Source of the DNA: Leisingera methylohalidivorans DSM 14336
GTDB taxonomy: Bacteria > Pseudomonadota > Alphaproteobacteria > Rhodobacterales > Rhodobacteraceae
NCBI RefSeq assembly: GCF_000511355.1
Contig: NC_023135.1
Span: 3,710,838-3,774,837, forward strand
Length of the DNA: 64,000 nt
Direction: 5' to 3'
Below the pieces are notes generated by a model. That model saw nothing but the letters and a program-made list of their open reading frames with translations. It did no database searches and was not told the origin of the DNA. This document shows, piece by piece, positions 37,048 to 48,604 of this stretch (within the stretch, counting starts at the first letter, position 1; the number at the start of each line of letters is the position of its first letter). The translations under genes were made by a program, and so were the position numbers.

Positions 37048-37644
37048 TCAGGGCTGTAGATTCACACCTTCACTCGCCATCCCCTCCAGTGCTGCCTGCA
37101 GCGATCCGTCCAGATCGATTGCGCGGCAGGCCGCCAGTTCAACCGTGACTGAAAAGCCAAGCCGCGCCGCATCCAGGGCTGTGAAAGCAACGCAAAAATC
37201 TGTGGCCAGGCCAGCCAGGGTCAGCGCCGTGATGCCGCGGCTTCGCAGATATCCCTCCAGCCCGGTCGGGGTGGTCTGGTCATTCTCGAAGAACCCGGAG
37301 TAGCTGTCGATTCCCGGCCGGAAGCCCTTGCGGATGATCAGGTCGCCGCCGGTGCGCAGATCCTGGTGAAAGTCCGCCCCGTTGCTGCCCTGCACACAGT
37401 GATCCGGCCACAGAACCTGTGGGCCATAGGGCATCTCCACCGTGTCGAACGGAGCCTTTCCCGGATGCGAAGACGCAAAGGAGGAATGCCCCGCCGGGTG
37501 CCAGTCCTGGGTCAGGATCACGGCGTCGAACCGGTCCATCATCGCATTGATGAGGGCCGCCACCTCGTCCCCGCCGGGCACCGCCAGTGCGCCTCCGGGG
37601 CAGAAATCATTCTGCACATCGATAACGATCAGGGCCTCGGTCAT
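37048..37644 (-). CDS. pncA: Nicotinamidase
   Basis: 198 residues of the isochorismatase-like hydrolase fold. The catalytic triad is Asp9 (VIDVQNDF), Lys106 (IRKGF) and Cys151 (GLATDFCVAFTALDA). The metal site is in TQDWHPAGH (Asp47, His49) and WPDHC (His82). It deamidates nicotinamide to nicotinate, which PncB then uses. The ATG at 37644 has AAGGAG 6 bases upstream; the longer frame is discarded. The kinase and pncB genes follow on the same strand, and trhO is divergent. Confidence 0.95.
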   Translation of the reverse strand: MTEALIVIDVQNDFCPGGALAVPGGDEVAALINAMMDRFDAVILTQDWHPAGHSSFASSHPGKAPFDTVEMPYGPQVLWPDHCVQGSNGADFHQDLRTGGDLIIRKGFRPGIDSYSGFFENDQTTPTGLEGYLRSRGITALTLAGLATDFCVAFTALDAARLGFSVTVELAACRAIDLDGSLQAALEGMASEGVNLQP

Positions 37645-37823
37645 CGGCAACTCCTTTGCTGGCTTACACAATTTGTAGCGGTACAGCTGCGTCTTGGGAA
37701 CTCCTGCTGGCCGCCGGCCGCCCGGTGCCGCGGAAAACATATATCCAAAGCCCTTATTTTATTGGCGCCGCGGAGGGGGTTCTTTCTCTTGAAAACCGCG
37801 CGCCATGGTTCTAAGGCCGGGGC

Positions 37824-38735
37824 ATGTACACGATTGCTGCCCTCTATCACTTCACCCGTTTCCCCGATCCCGCCGCGATCCGCCCGGCGCTTTTGGAACT
37901 GTGCCAGGCTCAGGACGTCAAAGGATCGCTGCTGCTGGCGCAGGAAGGGATCAATGGCACCATTGCCGGCCCGCGGGCCGGAATCGATGCGGTGCTGGCG
38001 CATATCAGGTCGCTGCCCGGCTGCGCGGATCTGGAGTGGAAAGAAGCCACCGCCGCCGAGCCGCCGTTCGGCAGGATGAAGGTGCGGCTGAAGAAAGAGA
38101 TCGTGACCATGGGTCAGCCCGACGTCGACCCGCGGGCCAGCGTCGGCAACTACGTCGAGCCGGAAAACTGGAACGCGCTGATCCAGCAGGACGACGTTGT
38201 GGTGATCGATACCCGTAACGATTACGAAGTGTCGATCGGCACCTTTCAGGGCGCGATCGACCCCAAAACCGAGAGCTTTCGCGATTTTCCCGCATGGTGG
38301 GAGGAGAACAAGGCGCGCTTTCACAACAAGCGCGTCGCCATGTTCTGCACCGGCGGCATCCGCTGTGAGAAATCGACCAACTACCTGCTGGGTCAGGGGG
38401 TGGAGGATGTCTACCACCTGAAAGGCGGCATCCTGCGCTATCTGGAGGAAGTGCCGGCGGAGAACAGCACCTGGGACGGCGAATGCTTTGTCTTCGACAA
38501 CCGGGTGTCGGTCGGCCACGGGCTGGTGGAAGGCCCGCATGAGCTGTGCCACGGCTGCCGCCGCCCGATCCTGCCGGAAGACAAGGCCCGCCCCGGGTTC
38601 GAACAGGGCGTGTCCTGCCACCTGTGCATCGATCGGACCTCGGACGAGGACAAGGCGCGGTTCCGCGAGCGGCAGAAGCAGATGAAGCTGGCCCGCGCGC
38701 GCGGCGAGGGTCATCTGGGCAGCATCCCGCTGTAA
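37824..38735 (+). CDS. trhO: tRNA uridine(34) hydroxylase, rhodanese-related (TrhO/YceA)
   Basis: 303 residues. The N-terminal ferredoxin-like acylphosphatase domain contains LLLAQEGINGTIAG. The rhodanese domain has VVIDTRNDYEVSIGTFQGAIDP and the active loop CTGGIRCEKS (Cys175, Cys181). The C-terminal zinc-type region has CHGCRRP and CHLC. TrhO makes 5-hydroxyuridine at the wobble position of tRNAs using oxygen. The gene is alone, divergent from pncA and convergent with napC. A strong hairpin lies downstream. Confidence 0.94.
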   Translation: MYTIAALYHFTRFPDPAAIRPALLELCQAQDVKGSLLLAQEGINGTIAGPRAGIDAVLAHIRSLPGCADLEWKEATAAEPPFGRMKVRLKKEIVTMGQPDVDPRASVGNYVEPENWNALIQQDDVVVIDTRNDYEVSIGTFQGAIDPKTESFRDFPAWWEENKARFHNKRVAMFCTGGIRCEKSTNYLLGQGVEDVYHLKGGILRYLEEVPAENSTWDGECFVFDNRVSVGHGLVEGPHELCHGCRRPILPEDKARPGFEQGVSCHLCIDRTSDEDKARFRERQKQMKLARARGEGHLGSIPL

Positions 38736-38810
38736 GCCTGCGGCGCTAAATCAGCCCTTCGAAACTGCCGCGCCGGCGCGGCCGGGCGGTGAGCAGCTGC
38801 CCGGGCGGGT

Positions 38811-38850
38811 GCGGCACGCGCCCGCCGTGGGGCGGACAGGCGCGTGCCGC
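38811..38850. terminator. Strong hairpin between convergent trhO and nap genes
   Basis: Arms GCGGCACGCGCC (38811-38822) and GGCGCGTGCCGC (38839-38850) are perfectly complementary over 12 bp, with a smaller CGCC / GGCG stem inside. There is no T-tract. It may stop transcription from both sides or simply protect 3' ends. Confidence 0.5.
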
Positions 38851-38951
38851 CGCTGGCGCGACGGGCGGGAGAACATGCATAAGCCGGCCCTGATAAAACC
38901 CGCTGCCCATCGGGACGGCGGCCTTTCAGATGTTTGCCGGAACTGGCAGCG

Positions 38952-39620
38952 TCAGTCGCTGCTCAGACCCAGATAGCTGCGGGTGCTGTCCAAAAGCCCC
39001 TCGCCATGGGCCGGGGCCAGCAGGCCTGCATGATCTTTGCCTTCGGCTGCGGCCATGTCGGGCAGCTGGTGGGCGATGCCCTTGTGGCAGTTGATGCAGG
39101 TCTTTTCGCCGGTGAACAGGAACCGCTCATGGGCATCTGCCGCGCGTTTGGACTGGCGGGTGATGTCCATCGACTCGTCCGAGTGGCAGTTGCGGCATTC
39201 CAGCGAGTCGTTGGCCTCAAGCCGGGCCCATTCGTGCTGCGCCAGTTCCAGCCGGTGCTCCATGAATTTCTCCCGCGTGTTGATGGTGCCGAAGATCTTG
39301 CCCCAAACCTCCTTGGAGGCCTGCATCTTACGGGCGATCTTGTTGGACCACTGGTGCGGCACGTGGCAGTCCGGGCAGGACGCCCTGACGCCCGAGCGGT
39401 TGGAATAGTGAATCGTCGGCTTCAGCTCCTCGAACACATTGTCGCGCATCTCATGGCAGCTGGTGCAGAAAGCCTCGGTATTCGTCACCTCAAGCGCGGT
39501 GTTGAAGCCGCCCCAGAAAGTGATCCCCATCACAAAGCCGCCCATGGTCAGAAAGCCAAGCGAGAAGAAGGCGCTGGGGCGGGTGATGATCCACCAGGCG
39601 CGTTTGATGAAGCTCCACAT
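38952..39620 (-). CDS. napC: NapC tetrahaem quinol dehydrogenase
   Basis: 222 residues. A single N-terminal membrane anchor (about 17-38) is followed by four CXXCH haem sites at 52-56, 82-86, 142-146 and 175-179. NapC takes electrons from ubiquinol and passes them to NapB and NapA in the periplasm. The ATG shares one base with the napB stop. It is the last gene of the nap operon, and no napG or napH is present, so this organism relies on the NapC route. Confidence 0.95.
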   Translation of the reverse strand: MWSFIKRAWWIITRPSAFFSLGFLTMGGFVMGITFWGGFNTALEVTNTEAFCTSCHEMRDNVFEELKPTIHYSNRSGVRASCPDCHVPHQWSNKIARKMQASKEVWGKIFGTINTREKFMEHRLELAQHEWARLEANDSLECRNCHSDESMDITRQSKRAADAHERFLFTGEKTCINCHKGIAHQLPDMAAAEGKDHAGLLAPAHGEGLLDSTRSYLGLSSD

Positions 39621-40093
39621 CAGTCCGCCCCGCCCTGTTTCGAATGCACGTAGTCCAGCACCTTGTCGACATCGACAAACTCATTTTCGACCAGCGGCCG
39701 CGCATTGGTCTGCACAACATGGCATTGGGTGCAGAAATAGCGCCGCGGGCTGACCGCGCCGAGGGTCTGGCCCTCGCGGTTCATAAAGTGGGTGACCGAG
39801 ATCATCGGCGCCTGGCTGACTTCCACCGCGGTGCGGCTGTGGCAGGTCAGGCATTTGTTGGAGTTGAGATCGACCTGGTAGTTGTCGGTCTTGTGCGGGA
39901 TCAGCGGCGGCTGATCCGGGTAGTTGCGCACCTGGCGGATGTCGGTGTTGACGATACCGGGGATCTGGGTGACTTCGCCCTGTTTGTCCAGCGGCGCGAT
40001 GTTGCGCAGCGTGGCAACCTGGTCCTGGGCAAAGGCGGCCGAGGCCAGCAGCAGGAGCGGAGCAGCCAGGATGGCGAGACGGAGATGTTTCAT
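39620..40093 (-). CDS. napB: Periplasmic nitrate reductase dihaem subunit NapB
   Basis: 157 residues from the ATG at 40093. The signal peptide (about 1-22) ends AFA. Two haem motifs, CLTCH and CTQCH, and the family-typical [12 protein letters not shown] and [14 protein letters not shown] are seen. It relays electrons from NapC to NapA. The start is preferred because it opens the signal peptide and has GAGG upstream. It lies 8 bases after the napA stop. Confidence 0.95.
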   Translation of the reverse strand: MKHLRLAILAAPLLLLASAAFAQDQVATLRNIAPLDKQGEVTQIPGIVNTDIRQVRNYPDQPPLIPHKTDNYQVDLNSNKCLTCHSRTAVEVSQAPMISVTHFMNREGQTLGAVSPRRYFCTQCHVVQTNARPLVENEFVDVDKVLDYVHSKQGGAD

Positions 40094-40101
40094 GACGGGC
40101 C

Positions 40102-42600
40102 TCACACTGCTTCGATACGGACTGCGCATTTCTTGAAGTCCGTCTGTTTCGAGATCGGATCGGTGGCGTCCAGCGTGACCTTGTTGATCAGCCGCCGCGC
40201 ATCGAACCACGGCACAAACACCAGCCCCTTGGGCGGCTTGTTGCGGCCGCGGGTTTCCACCCGTGTGCGGATTTCGCCGCGCCGCGAGATGATCCGCACC
40301 TCGGTGCCGCGCCGGAAGCCCTGGGCCTTGGCGTCATCCGGATGCATGTAGCAGAGCGCATCGGGGACGGCCTGATACAGCTCCGGCACCCGCTGGGTCA
40401 TCGAGCCGGAGTGCCAATGCTCCAGCACACGCCCCGTTGCCAGCCACATCGGATATTCATCGTCCGGGCTTTCTGCCGGCGGTTCATAGGGCAGTGCAAA
40501 GATCACCGCCTTGCCGTCGGGCTTGCCGTAGAATTCATAGTCCGAGCCGGGTGTCACATAGGGGTCGGAGCCTTCCTTGAACCGCCAGCGGGTTTCCTGG
40601 CCGTTCACCACCGGCCAGCGCAGCCCGCGTTCCTCGTGGTAGCGGTCGAAGGGCGCCAGATCATGGCCGTGATCGCGGCCGAACTCGGCGTATTCCTCGA
40701 ACAGGCCTTTCTGGATGTAGAAGCCGAAATCCTCGGATTCGTGGTTGCCGTATTCGCGGGCCTTTTCGGTCAGCTCATACTGGTCGACCTTGCCGTTGGC
40801 ATACAGCACCTCGAACAGGGTCCTGCCCTTGTATTCGGGGTTGGTGTCCAGCAGCGCGGCCGGCCAGACCTCATCCGTGGTGAAGCGCTTGGAGAATTCG
40901 GCCAGCTGCCACAGGTCGGACATGGCCTCGCCCGGGGCGTTGACCAGCTGGTGCCAGAACTGGGTGCGGCGCTCGGCGTTGCCATAGGCGCCTTCCTTTT
41001 CCACCCACATTGCGGCGGGCAGGATCAGGTCGGCGGCTTCGGCCGTCACCGTCGGGTAGGCATCCGACACCACGATGAAGTTGTCCGGGTTGCGGTAACC
41101 GGGCAGCCCTTCCTCCATCATGTTGGGACCGGCCTGCATGTTGTTGTTCACCTGCACCCAATAGCAGTTGATCTTGCCGTCCTTCAGGTCGCGGTTCTGC
41201 TTCACCGCGTGGGAGCCGACCCAGCCGGGAACGGTGCCTGCAGGCAGTTTCCAGATCTTTTCGGCGATTGCGCGGTGTTCGGGGTTGTTCACCACCATAT
41301 CTGCCGGCAGACGGTGCGAGAAGGTGCCGACCTCGCGCGCGGTGCCGCAGGCCGAGGGCTGGCCGGTCAGTGAGAACGGCGAGTTTCCGGGGGTGGAGAT
41401 TTTGCCGGTCAGCAGGTGGATGTTGTACAAGAGATTGTTGGCCCAGACACCACGGGTGTGCTGGTTAAAGCCCATGGTCCACAGCGACATGACCTTGGTA
41501 TCCGGATCGGCATAAAGCCTGGCGATCTTTTCCAGGGTCACGGCCGGGACGCCGGACATTTCCTCTGCCTTTTCCAGTGTGTATTCGGATACGAACTCGG
41601 CGAACTCCTCAAAGCTCATCGGCTCGGAGCCGCCAGCCTTGCCGTTGTTTTCAGCTGCTTGTTCCAGCGGGTGTTCCGGGCGCAGGCCATAGCCGATGTC
41701 CTGATTGCCGCGGCGGAAGTTGACGTGCTTGGCAACAAAATCCTTATGCACCGCATCATTCTGGATGATGTAATTGGCAATGTAGTTCAGGATCACCAGA
41801 TCGGTCTGCGGGGTGAACACCGCCGGGATATCGGCCAGGTCAAAGCTGCGGTGGGTGAAGGTCGACAGCACCGCCACCTTCACATGCGGATAGCTGAAGC
41901 GGCGGTCCGAGATGCGGGTCCACAGGATCGGGTGCATCTCCGCCATGTTCGAGCCCCACAGCACGAAGGCGTCGGCGTTCTCGAAATCGTCATAGCAGCC
42001 CATCGGCTCGTCGATGCCGAAGGTCCGCATGAAGCCGCCCACGGCGCTGGCCATGCAGTGGCGCGCGTTGGGGTCGATATTGTTGGAACGGAAGCCCGCC
42101 TTCATCAGCTTCGATGCCGCATAGCCTTCCCAGACAGTCCATTGGCCGGAGCCGAACATGCCGATGCCCTCGGGGCCTTTCTCGGCCAGGGTCTTCTTCC
42201 ACTTCTCGGCCATGATGTCGAAGGCTTCATCCCAGCTGACCCGGGTGAATTCGCCCTCTTTGTCATAAACGCCATTGGTCTTGCGCAACAGCGGCTGGGT
42301 CAGGCGGTCGGCGCCATACATGATCTTCGAGAGGAAGTATCCCTTGACGCAGTTCAGGCCGCGGTTGACCTCGGCCTGGGTGTCGCCGTGGGTGGCGACC
42401 ACGCGGCCGGCCTTGGTGGCGACCATAATCGAACAGCCGGTGCCGCAGAAACGGCAAGGCGCCTTGGACCATTTCAATTCGGTCACATCAGCGTCGGTGA
42501 CAAGGTTCTGCGCGGCTGCGGGGATCGGCAGCCCCGCGGCAAGGGCTGCTGCGGCGGCGGCCTGCGCCTTGATGGCGCCGCGGCGGGTAAGTCCGGTCAT
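40102..42600 (-). CDS. napA: Periplasmic nitrate reductase catalytic subunit NapA
   Basis: 832 residues. A twin-arginine signal ([10 protein letters not shown]) leads to a [4Fe-4S] site with Cys49, Cys52, Cys56 and Cys84. The molybdenum ligand is Cys182 in [13 protein letters not shown]. The Mo-bisMGD domains extend to the C-terminus, ending in the typical [16 protein letters not shown] stretch [16 protein letters not shown]. It reduces nitrate to nitrite in the periplasm. The ATG overlaps the napD stop (ATGA); NapD binds the Tat signal for proofreading. All expected cofactor ligands are present. Confidence 0.97.
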   Translation of the reverse strand: MTGLTRRGAIKAQAAAAAALAAGLPIPAAAQNLVTDADVTELKWSKAPCRFCGTGCSIMVATKAGRVVATHGDTQAEVNRGLNCVKGYFLSKIMYGADRLTQPLLRKTNGVYDKEGEFTRVSWDEAFDIMAEKWKKTLAEKGPEGIGMFGSGQWTVWEGYAASKLMKAGFRSNNIDPNARHCMASAVGGFMRTFGIDEPMGCYDDFENADAFVLWGSNMAEMHPILWTRISDRRFSYPHVKVAVLSTFTHRSFDLADIPAVFTPQTDLVILNYIANYIIQNDAVHKDFVAKHVNFRRGNQDIGYGLRPEHPLEQAAENNGKAGGSEPMSFEEFAEFVSEYTLEKAEEMSGVPAVTLEKIARLYADPDTKVMSLWTMGFNQHTRGVWANNLLYNIHLLTGKISTPGNSPFSLTGQPSACGTAREVGTFSHRLPADMVVNNPEHRAIAEKIWKLPAGTVPGWVGSHAVKQNRDLKDGKINCYWVQVNNNMQAGPNMMEEGLPGYRNPDNFIVVSDAYPTVTAEAADLILPAAMWVEKEGAYGNAERRTQFWHQLVNAPGEAMSDLWQLAEFSKRFTTDEVWPAALLDTNPEYKGRTLFEVLYANGKVDQYELTEKAREYGNHESEDFGFYIQKGLFEEYAEFGRDHGHDLAPFDRYHEERGLRWPVVNGQETRWRFKEGSDPYVTPGSDYEFYGKPDGKAVIFALPYEPPAESPDDEYPMWLATGRVLEHWHSGSMTQRVPELYQAVPDALCYMHPDDAKAQGFRRGTEVRIISRRGEIRTRVETRGRNKPPKGLVFVPWFDARRLINKVTLDATDPISKQTDFKKCAVRIEAV

Positions 42601-42875
42601 TGCGGGACTCCTTCTTCAATGGCGAGGTCCTGCGCATCGCAGGTCTGATGAAAGACAAGCGCCGCGCTGGCGACGCCGTCGAGAAGCTGGATCCTGGCCA
42701 AGGCATCGCCAATGACCCGGTCGCTGCCGGCCTCGAACAGCACGACGATTTTGCCCGAGGGATCCGTTTGCGAAATCTCGGCGCCTGTCATGGATTTGAT
42801 GCCGGCCAGGACGGCCTCCATCTGCGCCGGGTTGCTGCGCACCAGCAGGCTGGAAATATGGATTTCTTCTGTCAC
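42597..42875 (-). CDS. napD: Nap chaperone NapD
   Basis: 92 residues from a GTG at 42875 that overlaps the napF stop (GTGA). The opening [25 protein letters not shown] is the NapD signature, and the length fits the family. It binds the twin-arginine signal of NapA and prevents early export. Its stop overlaps the napA start. Confidence 0.92.
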   Translation of the reverse strand: MTEEIHISSLLVRSNPAQMEAVLAGIKSMTGAEISQTDPSGKIVVLFEAGSDRVIGDALARIQLLDGVASAALVFHQTCDAQDLAIEEGVPQ

Positions 42876-43387
42876 GCGGACGTCCTTTGCTGGCGGGGGT
42901 CGCAGAATGCGATGGCGTTGTTCGGGCAAGCGGCTAGGCAGGCGCCGCAGCCGGTGCAGGCCCCGGCATCGACCTGGATGGCGCCGACGGGGCGGACCGA
43001 CAGGTCCATCCGCAGCGCGCACGGGTCGCAAATGTCGGTACACAGCTGACAGGCAATTCCGTCAGCGTTCAGGCAGTTGCTGGTGATCTGCACGGTCACG
43101 GGCCAGGGGATGGGCAGTGCGAGGTCGAACACCGATTCCGGGCACGCCTCGGCACAGGCCGCGCAAAAGGTGCATTCGCCGCCGCGGAAATTGATCCGGG
43201 GGCGGCCCCGGCTGTCGAATTCGATGATCCCTTCCGGGCAAGCCTCCCCGCAGGCATTGCAGCTGGTGCAATCGCCCTGCACCCGTTCTTCATCCGTCCA
43301 GGGCGGGCGGAATTCCGGATCCGGGCGGGCCACTTTCCCGGTCAGGAAGGCGCGCCGCGAGGGAGCTGTGCTGGCATGTGCTGGCAT
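42872..43387 (-). CDS. napF: Ferredoxin-type protein NapF
   Basis: 171 residues. Near the N-terminus is RRAFLTGK. Cysteine clusters for about four iron-sulfur centres follow: CTSCNACGEACPEG, CTFCAACAEACPES, CQLCTDICDPCALRM and CTGCGACLAACPNNA. NapF is a cytoplasmic iron-sulfur protein that helps NapA cofactor loading. It starts 12 bases after the napE stop. Confidence 0.93.
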   Translation of the reverse strand: MPAHASTAPSRRAFLTGKVARPDPEFRPPWTDEERVQGDCTSCNACGEACPEGIIEFDSRGRPRINFRGGECTFCAACAEACPESVFDLALPIPWPVTVQITSNCLNADGIACQLCTDICDPCALRMDLSVRPVGAIQVDAGACTGCGACLAACPNNAIAFCDPRQQRTSA

Positions 43388-43399
43388 TGGCCTGAGCCC

Positions 43400-43549
43400 T
43401 TATCCTGCCGGCGGTCCCAGGAAGATCTGGGAGATCCAGATAACCAGGCCGTATCCGCCGACCAATCCCACCGCCAGAACCGGCGCCAGAACCACGGCAA
43501 GGAACAGGAAGGTGTTCCGCTCTTCAGCTTTGCTTGGCTGTCCGGACAT
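43400..43549 (-). CDS. napE: Small membrane protein NapE
   Basis: 49 residues. A short hydrophilic start (MSGQPSKAEERNTF) precedes one long membrane segment (FLFLAVVLAPVLAVGLVGGYGLVIW) and a C-terminal ISQIFLGPPAG. The size, topology and first position in the nap operon match NapE, whose function is not established. GGAGGG lies 5 bases upstream of the ATG. Confidence 0.9.
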   Translation of the reverse strand: MSGQPSKAEERNTFLFLAVVLAPVLAVGLVGGYGLVIWISQIFLGPPAG

Positions 43550-43677
43550 TTTTGCCCTCCTTGGCTCATACTGATGCAGCGCAGCAGGTCAGCCCGAAAT
43601 GGCCGCGCCTGAAGTCCGGTGTTCTGAACAGCGCTGCTTCGCTGGCAGGAGAATGCGCAGGACAGCCGTTCTGCACT

Positions 43678-43691
43678 TTGATCTGAATCAT
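43678..43691 (-). promoter_or_regulatory. FNR/CRP-family anaerobic box upstream of nap
   Basis: TTGATCTGAATCAT matches the FNR/FnrL/Dnr consensus TTGAT-N4-ATCAA at nine of ten positions. Its centre is about 135 bases upstream of the napE start. A class II site (-41.5) would put the transcript start near 43643. It suggests oxygen- or NO-responsive control of nap. No motif match elsewhere in this gap is as good. Confidence 0.7.
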
Positions 43692-44183
43692 GCTGCGGGC
43701 AGCCGATTTGCCTTAACCGGATATTCAATCTGCCGGGGCTGGAGATGACCGGCACCGCCGAAACGCTTCCAACCGTAAATGCTGAAAACGATTACGGGAC
43801 AAACCCGTGTTTGAAAGGATGTTTGGAAAAGGCGCCAGCCGGTCCCGGCCTCCACGGCCCGGGACACCGCCTGCCCGGCATGGCCTGAAGGGCACGCACC
43901 CTGTCGCAAAGCATTCGCAACGTTGTCAGCGATCCGGGTTTTCAGCGGAATAATCCGCGGGCGCGCTAGCGGGCTGGCGGCATCCGGGCCAGGCCGTGAT
44001 GGCAGCAAGGGACCAGGGGCCGGCAGTGCCCCGCAAAAGAATGTGCCCCGCCTTTCGCAAGCGGGGCACTTTGAATGCTGAGCAACGCGCCGGCAAATTC
44101 GCCACCCTCATTCCGCAGCACTATGGGGCAATTCCGCAAAACGATGCGGTATCCGCCGTGCTGAGGGGGCGTCCTGCGAGCGA
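43692..44183. other. Gap of about 490 bases between nap control region and gyrB
   Basis: No gene is convincing here. Short open frames on both strands (for example minus 43688-44008 and plus 43996-44385) have no family-like sequence and no good Shine-Dalgarno. A small ACGGG/CCCGT hairpin is at 43794-43808. The gyrB-side hairpin is listed separately. The stretch around 43994-44035 has a GGCAGCAAGGGACCAGGG-like run that is not SRP RNA. Confidence 0.5.
44043..44069 (-). terminator. Probable gyrB terminator hairpin
   Basis: A 9 bp perfect stem (GTGCCCCGC / GCGGGGCAC) with a 9-base loop. On the minus strand it is followed by ATTCTTTT. It lies 115 bases after the gyrB stop. Confidence 0.6.
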
Positions 44184-46622
<2,439 letters not shown>

Positions 46623-46694
46623 TCAGGATTTTATACGAAGTCTGGCCGGGATTGTCACGCGCAAGCCCCCTTTTTTCATGGCTGATTCAGACGA

Positions 46695-47285
46695 TTATAC
46701 ACCTAAGGCACCAAGCTCAGCCGCGGTGCCGAGCCAAGCCGCGCGCTCTTCGCTGCTTGCCCCCTGCAGCGCACCAAAATGGCAGGTCTCAACCGGATCA
46801 ATTCCCACGAAATTCAGGATCTGGCGCTCCACCTGAACATGCGCGGCATTGTCGTAGTACTGCGCCATCAATTCGGGCGGCGTGTCCGCGGCAACAAGGA
46901 CCCGGCCCGACTTTCCGGTCAGCAGCGGTTTAGGCAGACCGTCTGTGACAACGCGCGGATCGAAAGTCCGGCCTGGAAGCAGAATGCGGTCAAAAAGCCC
47001 TTTCAGCTTGCCCGGCATGCCACCCCACCACAGCGGGAAGGCAACGACCACATGGTCTGCCCATTCGAAATCCGCCAGCACCGCTTCGATCTGAGGCTCC
47101 AGCCGCTTCGCTCCCGAAAACCCGGCCTGACCGAAATCAGGGTCGAATTCCAGCTGCGACAGCTTGTGCAAGCGCACATCATGTCCGGCGCCAGCAGCAG
47201 CGGACTCATAGGAATCGCTTAGGGCTTGCGTGAAGGTGTTCTCAGCCGGGTGGCCATTCAGGATCAGGATTTTTCGGGCAGACAT
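46695..47285 (-). CDS. NAD(P)H-dependent oxidoreductase, flavodoxin-like fold (KefF/MdaB type)
   Basis: 196 residues. ILILNGHPAENTFTQALSDSY binds the FMN/FAD phosphate. ADHVVVAFPLWWGGMPGKLKGLFDRILLPGRTF is the family signature of quinone-reducing NAD(P)H oxidoreductases. The start at 47285 has GGAG 6 bases upstream. It is divergent from a tetR gene, and three palindromic operator-like repeats lie between them, so it is probably the repressed target. Its likely role is detoxifying quinones or electrophiles. Confidence 0.9.
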   Translation of the reverse strand: MSARKILILNGHPAENTFTQALSDSYESAAAGAGHDVRLHKLSQLEFDPDFGQAGFSGAKRLEPQIEAVLADFEWADHVVVAFPLWWGGMPGKLKGLFDRILLPGRTFDPRVVTDGLPKPLLTGKSGRVLVAADTPPELMAQYYDNAAHVQVERQILNFVGIDPVETCHFGALQGASSEERAAWLGTAAELGALGV

Positions 47286-47306
47286 TTCAATCTCCATAGA
47301 ATAAGT

Positions 47307-47369
47307 TGACCGCGGTCACTTTATGGAATTAAAAATGACCGCGGTCAATTATAAAAGTGACCACGGTCA
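47307..47369. promoter_or_regulatory. Triple palindromic operator between oxidoreductase and tetR genes
   Basis: Three copies of the 12 bp palindrome TGACCGCGGTCA lie at 47307-47318, 47336-47347 and 47358-47369, the last with one change (TGACCACGGTCA). Start-to-start distances are 29 and 22 bases. The surrounding DNA is AT-rich, as expected of promoters. This is a typical autoregulated TetR arrangement controlling both divergent genes. Confidence 0.85.
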
Positions 47370-47393
47370 ATAATCAGATCGTGAGGCTTAGGC

Positions 47394-47987
47394 ATGACAC
47401 GTGCACCACAGAAACGGCGGCTGGAAACCCGGGCGAAATTGCTGGAGGTGGCAGCCGCCATCGTTCAAGAGCAGGGCTACAGCGGGTTGCGGGTGGAGGA
47501 TGTGGTCGCGCGCGCCGGTGTGGCCAAGGGCACCTTGTTTTCGCATTTCAAGGACAAGGATGGGCTGCTGGCCGTGCTGATCGGGGATGAGGTGATGCGC
47601 CTGCTGGACGGGATGGAGGCTGCCGGCGCCCCTCAGGACACAGCCGAGTTGACAGCCCGGCTGGCGCCGCATCTTAACTACGTCGGCCAGGACCGAGTGA
47701 TCTTTGATCTGCTGCTGCGCTACTCAGGAACCACCGCTGCTGAGCCGGATGAGGTGGTGACCGCCGGTTTTATCCGTCAGGTTGCCCTGCTGACCCGCTG
47801 GATTCAAGTCCTGCAGGCCGCAGGCCGAATCCGCTGCGACCAGCCACCGGAACTGCTGTCCGAAGGCATTCAGGCCTTTCTGAACCACGTCCTGGGTGTG
47901 TGGTTTTGCATGGAACACGATGATGAAACCCCGCCCGCAAAGGCACTAACGCCTTATTTGCAAGCCTGGCTGCAACCCATCCCTTAG
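47394..47987 (+). CDS. TetR family transcriptional regulator
   Basis: 197 residues. The N-terminal helix-turn-helix is TRAKLLEVAAAIVQEQGYSGLRVEDVVARAGVAKGTLFSHFKDKDGLLAVLIGDEV. The C-terminal ligand domain is not recognisable by eye. It is divergent from the oxidoreductase and is expected to bind the triple palindrome between them. The stop overlaps the lysE stop on the other strand by a few bases. Confidence 0.92.
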   Translation: MTRAPQKRRLETRAKLLEVAAAIVQEQGYSGLRVEDVVARAGVAKGTLFSHFKDKDGLLAVLIGDEVMRLLDGMEAAGAPQDTAELTARLAPHLNYVGQDRVIFDLLLRYSGTTAAEPDEVVTAGFIRQVALLTRWIQVLQAAGRIRCDQPPELLSEGIQAFLNHVLGVWFCMEHDDETPPAKALTPYLQAWLQPIP

Positions 47988-48604
47988 GTGAATGGGATCA
48001 CCAGCCCGATGCAAACCAGCAGGCCGCCGGAGATCAGGTTGATGCGCCGCCGGATCCGCGTCGAGGTCACCGCACGCCGCACCCGGTGCACCATGCCCGC
48101 CAATGCAAGATTGCCCGCCAGCGGAACCACGAAGGACAGCGTCACGATCGCGGCAACATCCGCCCAGGACGTGGACGACAGGTCAAAAAATCCGGGCAGA
48201 ACGCCCATGTAGAACAGAATGGCTTTGGGATTGCCCAGGATCGCAGCTATGCCGGCCATGAACCCTGCCCAGATGCCAGGGCGGGTGAGTGCCCGGTTTT
48301 CTTCAACCGCCTCGCCGGCATGCCGGATCAGCAAATAGCCCATGCCAAGGAACATCAGGCAGGCCAGCCAGCGCAGCGCGGTCATGATGCCGGTGAATTC
48401 CGAGACCACCCAGGACATGCCGGCCACTGCGATCAGCGGCCACAGGATGTCGCCGCAAGCCACCCCCACCGCAAGCGGCCAGGCCGCCTGGAACCCGCCC
48501 GAGACCGAGCGTGCCATCAGCGCCAGCCACACCGGGCCGGGAGTCAGGAACAAGATCAGCAGCGCCCCCGCATAGAGGGTCAGATCCCAGGGAGAAACGG
48601 TCAT
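47984..48604 (-). CDS. LysE family amino-acid exporter
   Basis: 206 residues with about six membrane segments. FLTPGPVWLALMARSVSGGFQAAWPLAVGVACGD is the family signature; AAILGNPKAILFYMGVLPGFFDL is the second conserved part. It exports amino acids or derivatives such as homoserine lactones or threonine; the substrate is not predictable. The ATG overlaps the recF stop (ATGA), so it is translationally coupled to recF, which is unusual. Confidence 0.9.
   Translation of the reverse strand: MTVSPWDLTLYAGALLILFLTPGPVWLALMARSVSGGFQAAWPLAVGVACGDILWPLIAVAGMSWVVSEFTGIMTALRWLACLMFLGMGYLLIRHAGEAVEENRALTRPGIWAGFMAGIAAILGNPKAILFYMGVLPGFFDLSSTSWADVAAIVTLSFVVPLAGNLALAGMVHRVRRAVTSTRIRRRINLISGGLLVCIGLVIPFT

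Noticed and set aside
43990..44040. A GGCAGCAAGGGACCAGGG-like stretch that resembles part of SRP RNA
   Set aside because: The conserved apical GGAA-type loop and flanking bulge pattern are absent and no matching helix closes around it.
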